Shown: positions 16,781 through 25,433 of the stretch, piece by piece | Position numbering within the stretch: the first letter of the stretch is position 1 | Layout of the letters: every line of letters starts with the position of its first letter | Source: Lentisphaeria bacterium UBA1791 | GTDB lineage: Bacteria; Verrucomicrobiota; Lentisphaeria; Victivallales; Victivallaceae | DNA: 64,000 nucleotides | Direction of reading: 5' to 3' | Assembly: GCA_002314455.1 (NCBI GenBank) | Contig: DCFZ01000029.1 | Location: 1-64,000, forward strand | Translations under genes and position numbers: made by a program | The notes under the pieces: model-generated | What the model was told of the DNA's origin: nothing | Seen by the model: the letters and a program-made list of their open reading frames with translations, nothing else | Databases searched by the model: none

Positions 16781-17911
16781 ATGGAACGCAAGATCAGAAT
16801 GGGGATGGTCGGCGGCGGCGCCGGCGCCTTTATCGGCAACGTGCACCGGATGGCGGCGCGGCTCGACGGCAACATCGAACTCGTTTGCGGCGCATTCGGG
16901 CGCGATGGCGAAAAGAGCCGCGCGATGGGCAAATCGCTCTATCTTGACCCCGAGCGCTGTTACGCGGGGTACGAAGAAATGCTCGAAAAAGAGAGCAAAC
17001 TGCCCGCCGACAAGAGAATGGATTTCGTGTCGATCACGACGCCGAATCATCTGCACTACCCGATCGCGATGAAAGCGCTCCAGCTGGGCTTTCACGTCGT
17101 CTGCGAAAAGCCGATGACGCTCACCGTCGACGAGGCGGAAAGTCTCGCCACCATGGTCAAGCGCACGGGGCTCCTTTTCTGTCTTACGCACAACTACACC
17201 GCCTACCCGATGGCGCGTTTCGCGCGACAGCTGGTGTCGGACGGCAAGCTCGGCGAGATCCGCCGCATCATGGTCGAATATCCGCAGGGCTGGCTCGCCG
17301 ACGCCGTCACGCAGGACAACAAGCAGGGCGCGTGGCGCACCGATCCCAAGACGAGCGGCATCACCTGCTGCATGGGCGATATCGGCAGTCACTCGGAAAA
17401 TCTTGCGGAATTCGTTTCCGGACTCAGGATCACCGAGTTGTGCGCCAATTTGAAAACGTTCGTGCCCAACCGCGCGCTCGATGACGACGGCGACGTGTTG
17501 CTCAAGTTCGACAACGGCGCGATCGGCGTGCTGACCGCAAGTCAGATCGCCGTCGGCGAGGAAAATGCGCTGAAACTGCGCATTTACGGAACGCGCGCCG
17601 CGCTCGAGTGGCGGCAGGAAAATCCGGAAAGTCTCATCGTCAAGTACAACAACGGCGCAATGCAGACTTACCGCCGCAACTGGGCGGGCGCCGCCGCCAA
17701 CTGGAGCCGCCTCCCCGCCGGGCACCCCGAAGGCTTCATCGAAGCTTTTGCGTCGCTCTACAACGATTTCGCCCAGCACATCGACGCGTTCAATGCGAAA
17801 AAGCCCTACACGCCGCAGTACCCGACTGTCGACGACGGCGTGCGCGGCATCAAGATCATCCACGCGATCGTGCGGAGTGCGCAACTTCAACAGAAATGGA
17901 TCCAACTTTAA
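16781..17911 (+). CDS. Gfo/Idh/MocA-family oxidoreductase
   Basis: The 376-residue NAD(P)-dependent sugar dehydrogenase has an N-terminal Rossmann fold with MGMVGGGAGAFIG and the family's EKP motif (VVCEKPMTLTVDEA, Lys near residue 111). The C-terminal beta-sheet domain contains the GDIGSH segment near residue 200, where the His is a usual active-site residue. AAGGAG precedes the ATG, 33 bases after the isomerase-like gene. Relatives oxidise or reduce sugars, inositols or 3-keto sugars. With the two TIM-barrel neighbours it suggests an oxidation-isomerisation sequence on one sugar. Confidence 0.9.
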   Translation: MERKIRMGMVGGGAGAFIGNVHRMAARLDGNIELVCGAFGRDGEKSRAMGKSLYLDPERCYAGYEEMLEKESKLPADKRMDFVSITTPNHLHYPIAMKALQLGFHVVCEKPMTLTVDEAESLATMVKRTGLLFCLTHNYTAYPMARFARQLVSDGKLGEIRRIMVEYPQGWLADAVTQDNKQGAWRTDPKTSGITCCMGDIGSHSENLAEFVSGLRITELCANLKTFVPNRALDDDGDVLLKFDNGAIGVLTASQIAVGEENALKLRIYGTRAALEWRQENPESLIVKYNNGAMQTYRRNWAGAAANWSRLPAGHPEGFIEAFASLYNDFAQHIDAFNAKKPYTPQYPTVDDGVRGIKIIHAIVRSAQLQQKWIQL

Positions 17912-17923
17912 GGAACTATCGTT

Positions 17924-18913
17924 ATGGCAAGACCAATCACGCTCTTTACCGCGCAATTCAGCGACATGCCCTTTGAGAAGCTCTGCCGTTTCGCCGCCGA
18001 CTGCGGCTACGACGGGCTGGAGATTTCGACGATGGGCGGCTATCTCGACATCGAAGAGGCCGCAAAAAGCAAGAAGTATTGCGATGCGCTCCTCAAAAAG
18101 CTCGACCACTACCACCTGAAACTCTGGGCGATCAGCAACCACTTTGCGGGGCAGCTCGTCTGCGATCCTGACAACGACGCGCGCAGTGACTGCTTCGCCC
18201 CCGCCAAGTGCGCCGGCGACGCCAAAGCCAAGCGCGCGTGGGCAATCAAGTGTATGAAAGCGAGCGCCAAAGCCGCCAGCAACCTCGGCATCGACGTCGT
18301 CACCGGCTTCACCGGTTCGCCGATCTGGCACTTGTTCTACAGTTTCCCGCCGGTCGCGCCCGACGAGATCGAAAAGGGCTATCAGTTCTTCGCCGATCAG
18401 TTCAACCCGATCATGGACGCCTACGGCAAGTACGGCATCAAATTCGCGCTCGAAGTCCATCCGACCGAGATTGCCTACGACCTCTACACCGCCAAGCGCG
18501 CCCTCGCCGCGATCGGCAACCGTAAGGAATTCGGCTTCAACTTCGACCCGAGCCACCTTTTCTGGCAGGGCGTCGATCCGGTCAAGTTCCTCCGCGCGTT
18601 CCCCGACCGCATCTACCACTGCCACATCAAAGACGCGGCGGTCACTTGCGACGGCGAAAGCGGCATTCTCGCTTCGCACTTCAATTTCGGCGATCCCCGC
18701 CGCGGGTGGGACTTCCGCAGTCCCGGTCACGGCGAGATTGACTTTGAGGCGATCATCCGCACGCTGAATCAGATCGGCTATCAGGGACCGCTTTCCGTCG
18801 AGTGGGAAGATTGCGGCATGGACCGCCAATTCGGCGCGCGCGACGCGTACGAATTCACGAGCCAACTTGATTTCGCCCCGTCGAAACAGCAGTTCGACAG
18901 CGTCTTCAAATAA
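17924..18913 (+). CDS. Sugar phosphate isomerase/epimerase family protein (AP-endonuclease-2 fold)
   Basis: The 329-residue TIM-barrel protein has typical metal-ligand positions: GLEIST near residue 30, FALEVHPTEIAYD near residue 185 (Glu, His), FNFDPSHLFWQG near residue 208 (Asp, His), YHCHIKDAAV near residue 230 and SVEWEDCGMDR near residue 290 (Glu). These match xylose-isomerase-like epimerases such as those of inositol and keto-sugar pathways. It lies 12 bases after the dehydrogenase gene with AAGGAAC before ATG, and is last in the operon. Confidence 0.88.
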   Translation: MARPITLFTAQFSDMPFEKLCRFAADCGYDGLEISTMGGYLDIEEAAKSKKYCDALLKKLDHYHLKLWAISNHFAGQLVCDPDNDARSDCFAPAKCAGDAKAKRAWAIKCMKASAKAASNLGIDVVTGFTGSPIWHLFYSFPPVAPDEIEKGYQFFADQFNPIMDAYGKYGIKFALEVHPTEIAYDLYTAKRALAAIGNRKEFGFNFDPSHLFWQGVDPVKFLRAFPDRIYHCHIKDAAVTCDGESGILASHFNFGDPRRGWDFRSPGHGEIDFEAIIRTLNQIGYQGPLSVEWEDCGMDRQFGARDAYEFTSQLDFAPSKQQFDSVFK

Positions 18914-18932
18914 CGCTTGCGGCATTGGTTTC

Positions 18933-18966
18933 AAGCTGTTGCAAAATTTTGCAACAGCTTTTTTTG
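18933..18966 (+). terminator. Strong terminator after the sugar operon
   Basis: A perfect 28-base palindrome (18933-18960; each arm begins AAGCTGTTGC) is followed by a run of T, 19 bases after the epimerase stop. With no unpaired spacer the hairpin must open a few central bases as loop. Confidence 0.85.
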
Positions 18967-19030
18967 TGCCGGACTATGCTTTCGGAACGATCGGTGATAT
19001 ATTATGAGAAAGAGGCAAGGAGTTGCACCG

Positions 19031-19837
19031 ATGTTGACCTATTTTGACGGCATTGATTTCGTCACCGCGGGGAATTTCCCCGGCCACAACTGGATGATCC
19101 GCGACAAACGTTTCGCCGATTATTACGGGATCCAGTACAACCATGCGGGGCCGCTTCACCTCGCGATCGACCACGGCAAGGAAAAACTTTACCATGGCCC
19201 CCACGCGTTTCTGACGATGCCGGGCAGAGTCTACAGCTACGGCTGTACTGCGCCGGAAGTGCGTCACCACGTTTTTCTCTGCTTCAAGGGGCCGCGCGTC
19301 GACCGCTTCCTCGCGGGCGGACTCTTTACCCCGGGCGATGCGGAACCGGTCTTTCCCATCGCCGATCCGGAAAAATTCTACCGTACGATCCTTGAAATTT
19401 TGTCGCGCCTCAATGATTTGTCGCCCGAAGAGAAAGCGCATTGCGTTCAGTTGCTGGAATCATTGTTGTTGCAACTGCGCGAAAATGCGCCGCAACCGTG
19501 CATCAATTTATTTTACGGCGACAAGCTTATGAAACTGCACGACGGCATCATCGCCGCACCGCAAAAGGCGTGGGATTTCGAAGAAGAAGCGCGCAAAATG
19601 GGGATCTCCATACCGCATTTCCGGCGGCTCTTTCAGGAAATGGCGCACGTTGCCCCGACGCAATTTCTGATCGAATGCCGTTTGAAACTCGCGGAAACGC
19701 TCCTCGTCGGCACGATCCTGCCTGCCGCCGAAATTGCCCGCCGGTGCGGTTATGACGACGAAAGCTACTTTTACCGGCTCTTCAAAAAACACCGCGGCAG
19801 AACGCTGCTCGACTACCGCCGCGAATTCAAGTTGTAG
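19031..19837 (+). CDS. AraC-family transcriptional regulator
   Basis: The 268-residue protein has a beta-rich sensor half (NHAGPLHLAIDHGKEKL region). A C-terminal AraC domain (about 175-268) has the helices ISIPHFRRLFQEM and AAEIARRCGYDDESYFYRLFKKHRG. I chose ATG 19031, preceded by GGCAAGGAG; an upstream in-frame ATG at 19004 overlaps a TATATT (18998-19003) and has no ribosome site. It sits between the isomerase operon and the GH3 gene, both on plus, so either could be its target. Confidence 0.88.
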   Translation: MLTYFDGIDFVTAGNFPGHNWMIRDKRFADYYGIQYNHAGPLHLAIDHGKEKLYHGPHAFLTMPGRVYSYGCTAPEVRHHVFLCFKGPRVDRFLAGGLFTPGDAEPVFPIADPEKFYRTILEILSRLNDLSPEEKAHCVQLLESLLLQLRENAPQPCINLFYGDKLMKLHDGIIAAPQKAWDFEEEARKMGISIPHFRRLFQEMAHVAPTQFLIECRLKLAETLLVGTILPAAEIARRCGYDDESYFYRLFKKHRGRTLLDYRREFKL

Positions 19838-19850
19838 TTCCTTTTTCATC

Positions 19851-19878
19851 TTGATTTTTCCGCCGGAAATGATATATT
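19851..19878 (+). promoter_or_regulatory. Promoter of the GH3 gene
   Basis: TTGATT (19851-19856), 16-base spacer, TATATT (19873-19878), about 40 bases before ATG 19920, which follows AAAAGGAGATGACG. Confidence 0.65.
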
Positions 19879-19919
19879 ACTATATGCATTTACCACGTCC
19901 CAAAAGGAGATGACGCACC

Positions 19920-21545
19920 ATGCTTTCGACGCCACAACTCGATGCGATGCTCGCAACCATGAGCCGCCGCGAAAAAATCGGCCAGACCATGCAGTTCAGC
20001 CTCAGCAAAATCGACAAGTCGAGCGAAGCAAAGATCGGCGAATTTTTTTCGCAATATCCCGTCGGCAGTCTTTTCGCCGGGCTGGACGTCATTTCCAAGT
20101 GGAGCAGCGGCGACGATCCGTGCGCTATTTTGAAAAGCTGTCAGAAATTCTGCAAACTCCCGCTCGCCGTCGCCGGCGACCTGGAGCACGGCACGAAAAC
20201 GCTTGATCTGCCCGACGCCTTGGCGCTCGCGGCGACGCACGATCCCAAAATGGCATACCAATACGGCAAATGGATCGGGCGCGCCGGGCGTTCGGCGGGG
20301 TTCACGTGGAGTTATTCGCCCGAATGCGACGTCGCGTTGAACTGGCTCAACCCGATCAACAACCACCGGGGCATGGGCGACGACCCCGCGCTCGTTTCCG
20401 AACTTGCGGTGCAGATCATTCGCGGCATGCAGGAGGAAAAACTTTCCGCCGCCGCCAAGCACTTCCCCGGCGACGGCAGCGACCACCGCGACCAGCACAC
20501 CGGAATCTCGATCAACCGCTTGTCACGCGACCGCTGGATGGCGATCTACGGCGCGATCTACCGCAACGTCATCGCCGCGGGCGTCGATTCGATCATGGTC
20601 GGGCACATTTCGCTGCCCTTTCAGGATCCCGGATCGCCCTACCCGCTCCCCGGGACGCTTTCTTCCAAGATCATGATCGATCTTTTGCGCAAAGAACTCG
20701 GCTTTCAGGGCGTGATCGTTTCCGACGCGCTCGTGATGGGGGGCTTTACCCGCATTCAGCCGTATGAAAAGCGCATCATTCAGGCGTTCAACGCCGGCAT
20801 CGACGTGATGCTGTGGCCCGACTTGGACTATATCGACCTCGTCGACCGCGCGATCGACCGGGGCGAGATTTCCGAATCCCGCCTCGACGACGCCGTGCGC
20901 CACGTTTTGGCAATGAAAGACCGCGAAGGACTTTTCGACGACGTTCAGCCGGAACGCCCTGCGCCCGACGCCGAAGTCTACACGGTGACGGGGCGCGCCT
21001 TTGCCGATGAAGTCGCCCAAAAGGGCATCGCCTTGATCCGCAACGAGGAAAAGACGCTCCCGCTCGATCGCGAAAAAACGAAAAAGGTGTTGCTCTGGTT
21101 CGCCCTCACCAACCCCGAGAAACTGGAAGAAAAGTACAAGACTTTCATCGACGGCATAAAAGCGCATTGCGACGAAGTCGTCATCCGCAACAACGGCAAC
21201 TGTCTGGAGTTGCTCGAATTGGAAAAACAATGCGAAAAATTCGATGCGGTGATTTTCGTTTTCGACGTTCACGTCGAACTCACCTATCCCTGCCGCCCCC
21301 GCGGCAGTCAGGCGGAATGCCTCTGGACGATGCTCAATACGACCAAGCATCATCCGATCGCCGTTTCGATGGGGTCGCCCTATCTGCTGATGGAAAGCCC
21401 CGTCATTCCGACGCTCGTCAACGCCCACTCCGCCGGCGAAGCGGTCTACCGCGCGTTGCCGAAACTGCTGTGGGGCGAAGTGCCCTTTACCGCGACAAGT
21501 CCGGTCAATTTGCCCGATCTGCTCAATGTGGATGAAAAACTCTAA
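19920..21545 (+). CDS. Cytoplasmic glycoside hydrolase family 3 enzyme (NagZ-like)
   Basis: The 541-residue protein has the GH3 barrel. KHFPGDGSDHRDQHTG near residue 180 holds the Lys-His and Asp-x-His pairs seen in the beta-N-acetylhexosaminidase branch. VSDALVMGG near residue 275 contains the Asp nucleophile. A C-terminal alpha/beta sandwich extends from about 340. There is no signal peptide, so it acts on imported saccharides. The D-x-H pattern links it to NagZ-type enzymes, but it is longer than NagZ (about 340 residues) and other beta-glycosides are possible. It probably works with the sugar cluster upstream. Confidence 0.85.
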   Translation: MLSTPQLDAMLATMSRREKIGQTMQFSLSKIDKSSEAKIGEFFSQYPVGSLFAGLDVISKWSSGDDPCAILKSCQKFCKLPLAVAGDLEHGTKTLDLPDALALAATHDPKMAYQYGKWIGRAGRSAGFTWSYSPECDVALNWLNPINNHRGMGDDPALVSELAVQIIRGMQEEKLSAAAKHFPGDGSDHRDQHTGISINRLSRDRWMAIYGAIYRNVIAAGVDSIMVGHISLPFQDPGSPYPLPGTLSSKIMIDLLRKELGFQGVIVSDALVMGGFTRIQPYEKRIIQAFNAGIDVMLWPDLDYIDLVDRAIDRGEISESRLDDAVRHVLAMKDREGLFDDVQPERPAPDAEVYTVTGRAFADEVAQKGIALIRNEEKTLPLDREKTKKVLLWFALTNPEKLEEKYKTFIDGIKAHCDEVVIRNNGNCLELLELEKQCEKFDAVIFVFDVHVELTYPCRPRGSQAECLWTMLNTTKHHPIAVSMGSPYLLMESPVIPTLVNAHSAGEAVYRALPKLLWGEVPFTATSPVNLPDLLNVDEKL

Positions 21546-21546
21546 T

Positions 21547-21644
21547 GGTGATGATGAAAAAAGTTTCCTGTTTGCCTCTGAGCCAGGTGTCTATACAAAA
21601 AAGAAAAAGGTGATGATGATGAAAAAAAGTTTCCTGTTTGCCTC
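21547..21644 (+). repeat. Imperfect direct repeat at a translation start
   Basis: Copy 1 (21547-21578) and copy 2 (21609-21644) share GGTGATGATG, an A-run, then GTTTCCTGTTTGCCTC. Copy 2 has one additional ATG triplet and one additional A (7 instead of 6). The copies are 62 bases apart, and copy 2 is the real start and signal-peptide region of the next gene. It looks like a local duplication that diverged by slippage. Confidence 0.85.
21551..21613 (+). CDS. Possible 20-residue upstream ORF from a duplicated gene start
   Basis: Reading copy 1 of the direct repeat from ATG 21551 gives a short ORF starting MMKKVSCLPL. Its TGA stop (21611-21613) overlaps an ATG at 21613 of the next gene (TGATG). 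It has no good ribosome site of its own. It may simply be debris, or it may couple translation of the GH3 gene to the next gene by termination-reinitiation. Confidence 0.3.
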   Translation: MMKKVSCLPLSQVSIQKRKR

Positions 21645-23595
21645 CTTGTTTGCCGCTTCGGCCGCATTTGCCGCCACCCCCGCTCCCGAGCGTCCGCGGA
21701 TGATCATCCGTTTCAGTCCGGGCGAAGAAAATCCCGACGTTTGGAGCCGAATGCTGCCGCAACTTGAAAAATACCGCGCTTCCTGCGATGAAGTGTGGTT
21801 TTCCAACGGCATTTCCATGGTTTCGCTCGACACGCACCGCAAACGCTCGGAATTGATGGCAAAGGCAGCACAAGAGTTGCGCAAGATCGGCATCATCCCG
21901 AGCTTGCAAATCCAGGCAACCGTCGGTCACGGCGACAATGTTTTACTGGACAACAGCGCGTTGACGTGGGGCACTTACGTCGGCAAAAACGGCGTTGTCT
22001 GCAAAACGAACAACTGTCCGCGCCAAAAGGCGTTTCACAAGTACCTCTACGAAATGGCAAAAATCTATGCCGCGTGGCATCCCGGATCGGTCTGGATCGA
22101 CGACGATCTGCGGCTCGACAACCACGCGCCCGCGGTGGAATACGGCGGTTGCTACTGCAAGGATTGCCTCGCCGAATTTTCCAAGCAGGAAAAACACGAC
22201 TACACGCGCGAGGAACTCGTTTCCGCCTGTGAAAAGGACGCCGCGCTTTACGCGCGTTGGATCAAATTCGGCGAAGAGAGCCTCGCCATGGTGGCGGCAG
22301 CGATTGCCAAAGGTTTTAAGGAAATTTCCCCCGAAACCCGGCTCGGCTTGCAACATTGTAAAACCCCCGAACGCATCGCCGTATTGAAAACGCTCGCCGA
22401 AACCAGCGGCAAGCGTTCCGCTTCACGTCCCGGCGGCTCGACTTACACCGACCGCGACCCCTTTCAGATCCTCCTCAAAGGCGACAAGATCGCCTATCAG
22501 GTCTACAACCAACCGGGCTACGAGTTGCTCGACCAGATCGCGCCGGAAATCGAAGACTTTCCGCGCGTTTTCAACAGCAAAACGGAGCGCGGTCACCAGC
22601 TGGAGGCGTTGTTCTACCTCACAATGGGGGGCGACAGCCTTTCCTATTACTCGATCACACCAAATCTCGAAACGCCGGAGTTTTACGGCGAACACATTTT
22701 AAGACCGCTCGCCAACGAAGCGGCGTGCTACCGGGAGATCGCCGATCACAACCTCGGCTCCGCCCCCGGCGGCGTCGGCATCGGCAACGTTTATCTGCAG
22801 CAATTTGATTTCGGTCTTTTCCTGATCGGCATCCCCTTTGCTTCGCACTCCCCTGCGGCGTGCGCAACGCTGCTCAACAAGACGATGATCGATGCCTTGA
22901 GCGATACGGAACTCAAGGAAACGCTTAAAAAAGATCTGATCCTCGACGGCGAAGCGGCGGAAGCAATCGTCCAACGCGGTTTTGCCGACGCGATCGGCAA
23001 CATCCAGAGCATTCCCGGCGCGAACGGCGGCGAAGTTTACGCCAATGTGACTTTCAACGAGACTCTTGCGGGAAAGGCCTACCATTTGCCGACGCCTTTC
23101 AAATATTCCTTCCAATGCCCCAAAAACAACGGCATCGAGATCCTCTCTTACTACCGGAACGACCCGAAATTTCCGGCGACGGTGCTGTTGACGCGCCCCG
23201 ACGGAACGCGCGTCGCTTTGATCGGATTGGATGGATTTCAGACGATTTTCGTTTCGACGTCGCGCGTTGAATTTCTGACGCGCATCGTCGACTGGGTGTC
23301 GCACGAAAAACTTCCCGTCCTGACGGCGGAAGCGGCGCAGATCTTTCTCGCGCCGCGCGTGACGTCAGACGACCGGCTCAAGAGCGTCACCGTCATCAAT
23401 CCGACGATCGGTCATCAGAAGCCCTTTACGCTTAAAATGCGCGGCGTGTCGCCCCACATCACCGAAGTCAAATGGCACATTCCGGCGGAAAACGCAAAAA
23501 CGCTGTCCGTCACGCATCAGGGAAAATTCGCCCTCGTCACGCTCCCCGAAATGGAGGGCTGGCAGGGCGCTTGGATCGAGATCCCGGAAAAATAG
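21619..23595 (+). CDS. Secreted glycoside-hydrolase-like protein of unknown specificity
   Basis: About 658 residues: signal peptide (MKKSFLFASLFAASAAFA), then a TIM-barrel-like region. It includes IIPSLQIQATVGHGDN, a V-W-I-D-D-D-L-R motif near residue 160 (acidic residues plausible for catalysis), a C-x-C-x2-C cluster (GGCYCKDCLAEF), and YYSITPN. The last about 150 residues are beta-rich. Of three in-frame ATGs (21613, 21616, 21619) the third has the best spacing to AAAAAGG. It is followed by a symporter gene, which points to release and uptake of a sugar. The family is not recognised with certainty. Confidence 0.65.
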   Translation: MKKSFLFASLFAASAAFAATPAPERPRMIIRFSPGEENPDVWSRMLPQLEKYRASCDEVWFSNGISMVSLDTHRKRSELMAKAAQELRKIGIIPSLQIQATVGHGDNVLLDNSALTWGTYVGKNGVVCKTNNCPRQKAFHKYLYEMAKIYAAWHPGSVWIDDDLRLDNHAPAVEYGGCYCKDCLAEFSKQEKHDYTREELVSACEKDAALYARWIKFGEESLAMVAAAIAKGFKEISPETRLGLQHCKTPERIAVLKTLAETSGKRSASRPGGSTYTDRDPFQILLKGDKIAYQVYNQPGYELLDQIAPEIEDFPRVFNSKTERGHQLEALFYLTMGGDSLSYYSITPNLETPEFYGEHILRPLANEAACYREIADHNLGSAPGGVGIGNVYLQQFDFGLFLIGIPFASHSPAACATLLNKTMIDALSDTELKETLKKDLILDGEAAEAIVQRGFADAIGNIQSIPGANGGEVYANVTFNETLAGKAYHLPTPFKYSFQCPKNNGIEILSYYRNDPKFPATVLLTRPDGTRVALIGLDGFQTIFVSTSRVEFLTRIVDWVSHEKLPVLTAEAAQIFLAPRVTSDDRLKSVTVINPTIGHQKPFTLKMRGVSPHITEVKWHIPAENAKTLSVTHQGKFALVTLPEMEGWQGAWIEIPEK

Positions 23596-23625
23596 AATCG
23601 TCAAGATCAGCAAGGAGGTTGAAAG

Positions 23626-25344
23626 ATGATCGCATTGTTCACGCTTGTCTTTTTTACCGCGCTCGTCGCCGTCGGCACGTGGCTGCTCACCCGCAAAACG
23701 GAAAACTCAACGCAGGAGGGATTCTTTCTCGCCGGGAGATCGCTGACGTTTCCGATCATCGCCGGCTCGCTCTTGCTGACCAATCTCTCGACGGAGCAGA
23801 TGGTCGGGCTCAACGGCTCCGCCTTTAAGGACGGCTTGAGCGTTATGGCGTGGGAGGTCGTCGCGGTCGTCGCGCTGGTGGCAATGGCGCTCTTTTTCCT
23901 GCCCCGCTTCCTGAAAAGCGGCGTGACGACCGTGCCGGAATTTCTGGCGCAGCGTTTCAACCCCCGCGTGGAATTGATCTGCAACATCATCTTTCTTGCC
24001 GCTTATATGATCGTCCTGATGCCGATCATCCTCTACACGGGCGCGCAAGGCATGATCGGAATGATGAATGTCGCCGCCCTTTTCGGTAATCCGGCATTCC
24101 TGCAGGATCCGGCAAACGAATTGCTGTTGGTCATCATCATCGTCGCCGTGATCGGTTCGCTTTACGCGCTCGTCGGCGGGTTGCGCAGTTGCGCCGTTTC
24201 CGATACGCTCAACGGCATCGGACTGCTGATCGGCGGACTGCTCGTTTCCTATTTTGCGTTGCAGATGCTCGGCAGCGACGGCAGTGTCGCGGCGGGGCTG
24301 AAAGAGCTTGCCCGCGCCGGCGCAGAAGACGGCAACCGGCTTAATTCCATCGGCGCCAACGATGCGGAAGCGCCCTTTTTCGCGCTCTTTACGGGCATCT
24401 TGATGATCCACGTCTTTTATTGGTGCACCAATCAGCAGATCATTCAACGCACGCTGGGGGCGAAAAATCTCGCCGAAGGACAAAAGGGCGTTCTGCTCAC
24501 CGCTTTTCTCAAACTGATCGGGCCCTTGTTTCTCGTGTTGCCCGGCTTGATCGCCGCCGCGCTCTACACGCAGGGTCGGCTGGATATTCCGCTGAAATCC
24601 GTCGGCGACGAAATGCGCCCCGATACGGCGCAAGTATACGGAATATTAGTCCGCAACGTCTTGCATCACCCGGTGATGCTGGGCTTTTTCGCCTCCGTCC
24701 TCCTCGGCGCGATCCTTTCAAGCTTCAACTCGGTGCTCAACAGCACCTGCACGCTTTTCAGTTTGGGCATTTACAAACGCTACATCAATTGCGAAGCATC
24801 TGACCGCCGGGTCGTTGTGATCGGGCAGATTTTCGGCTTTTTCATCACCATCGGCTCGGTGATTTGCGCCACGCAACTCGCAAAGACCGAGAGCATTTTC
24901 AACTATCTGCAATCGATGAATGCCATCACGTTCATCCCGATCCTCTCGGTCGTGCTCATCGGCTTTTGCACGAAACGCGTACCGGGATTTGCCGCCGGTA
25001 TCAGTCTGGTCGGGGGCGTGCTTCTGATCGCGCTGGGCTATTTCGTACCGTCGTTCAACGCCTGCGTGAACAAGATCGGTCAATACCATTTCGCCTTTCT
25101 CGTTATGGTATTGCTGATCGTCTTTCAGCTGGCGATGGGCAAATTTGCCCCGCGCAAGAATCCTTATGTTCCCAAAGACGCCAAGGTCGTCGATCTCACG
25201 CCGTGGAAGTATGCCAAAATCGCGGGCGTGGCATTGCTGGTCATCATCGCGCTCATCTACGCCGCCTTTGCCGATTTTTCCGTCTTCAAGGAAGGCAAAC
25301 CTGGATACCCCAGACCGCCGGAAAAAACAGTCGCGCAAAAGTAA
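23626..25344 (+). CDS. Sodium:solute symporter (SSS/SGLT family)
   Basis: The 572-residue membrane protein has about 13-14 hydrophobic helices. Family landmarks include EGFFLAGRSLTFPIIAGSLLLTNLSTEQMVGLNGSA at the start (given here in overlapping parts), then TVPEFLAQRFN, ALVGGLRSCAVSDTLNGIG and ILSSFNSVLNSTCTLFSLGIY. It imports a solute, most likely a sugar, with sodium across the inner membrane. AAGGAGG before the ATG is a strong ribosome site, 30 bases after the GH-like gene. Two terminators follow. Confidence 0.93.
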   Translation: MIALFTLVFFTALVAVGTWLLTRKTENSTQEGFFLAGRSLTFPIIAGSLLLTNLSTEQMVGLNGSAFKDGLSVMAWEVVAVVALVAMALFFLPRFLKSGVTTVPEFLAQRFNPRVELICNIIFLAAYMIVLMPIILYTGAQGMIGMMNVAALFGNPAFLQDPANELLLVIIIVAVIGSLYALVGGLRSCAVSDTLNGIGLLIGGLLVSYFALQMLGSDGSVAAGLKELARAGAEDGNRLNSIGANDAEAPFFALFTGILMIHVFYWCTNQQIIQRTLGAKNLAEGQKGVLLTAFLKLIGPLFLVLPGLIAAALYTQGRLDIPLKSVGDEMRPDTAQVYGILVRNVLHHPVMLGFFASVLLGAILSSFNSVLNSTCTLFSLGIYKRYINCEASDRRVVVIGQIFGFFITIGSVICATQLAKTESIFNYLQSMNAITFIPILSVVLIGFCTKRVPGFAAGISLVGGVLLIALGYFVPSFNACVNKIGQYHFAFLVMVLLIVFQLAMGKFAPRKNPYVPKDAKVVDLTPWKYAKIAGVALLVIIALIYAAFADFSVFKEGKPGYPRPPEKTVAQK

Positions 25345-25361
25345 TTGCGCAAGACGTAAAA

Positions 25362-25428
25362 AACCCGCCGAACCGGCGGGTTGTAAAAAAAATCAAAGAT
25401 CAGGGGGCGGAAACAGCCCCCTTTTTTT
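25362..25428. terminator. Pair of terminators between convergent genes
   Basis: CCCGCCG (25364-25370) pairs with CGGCGGG (25374-25380) and is flanked by A-runs and TT, so it can work in both directions. GGGGGC (25403-25408) pairs with GCCCCC (25416-25421) followed by seven T (25422-25428), for plus-strand transcripts. Confidence 0.8.
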
Positions 25429-25433
25429 GCGGA

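Noticed and set aside
16748..18934. 728-codon minus-strand ORF opposite the Gfo/Idh/MocA and epimerase genes
   Set aside because: Both plus-strand genes have clear family motifs and ribosome sites; the antisense frame has neither.
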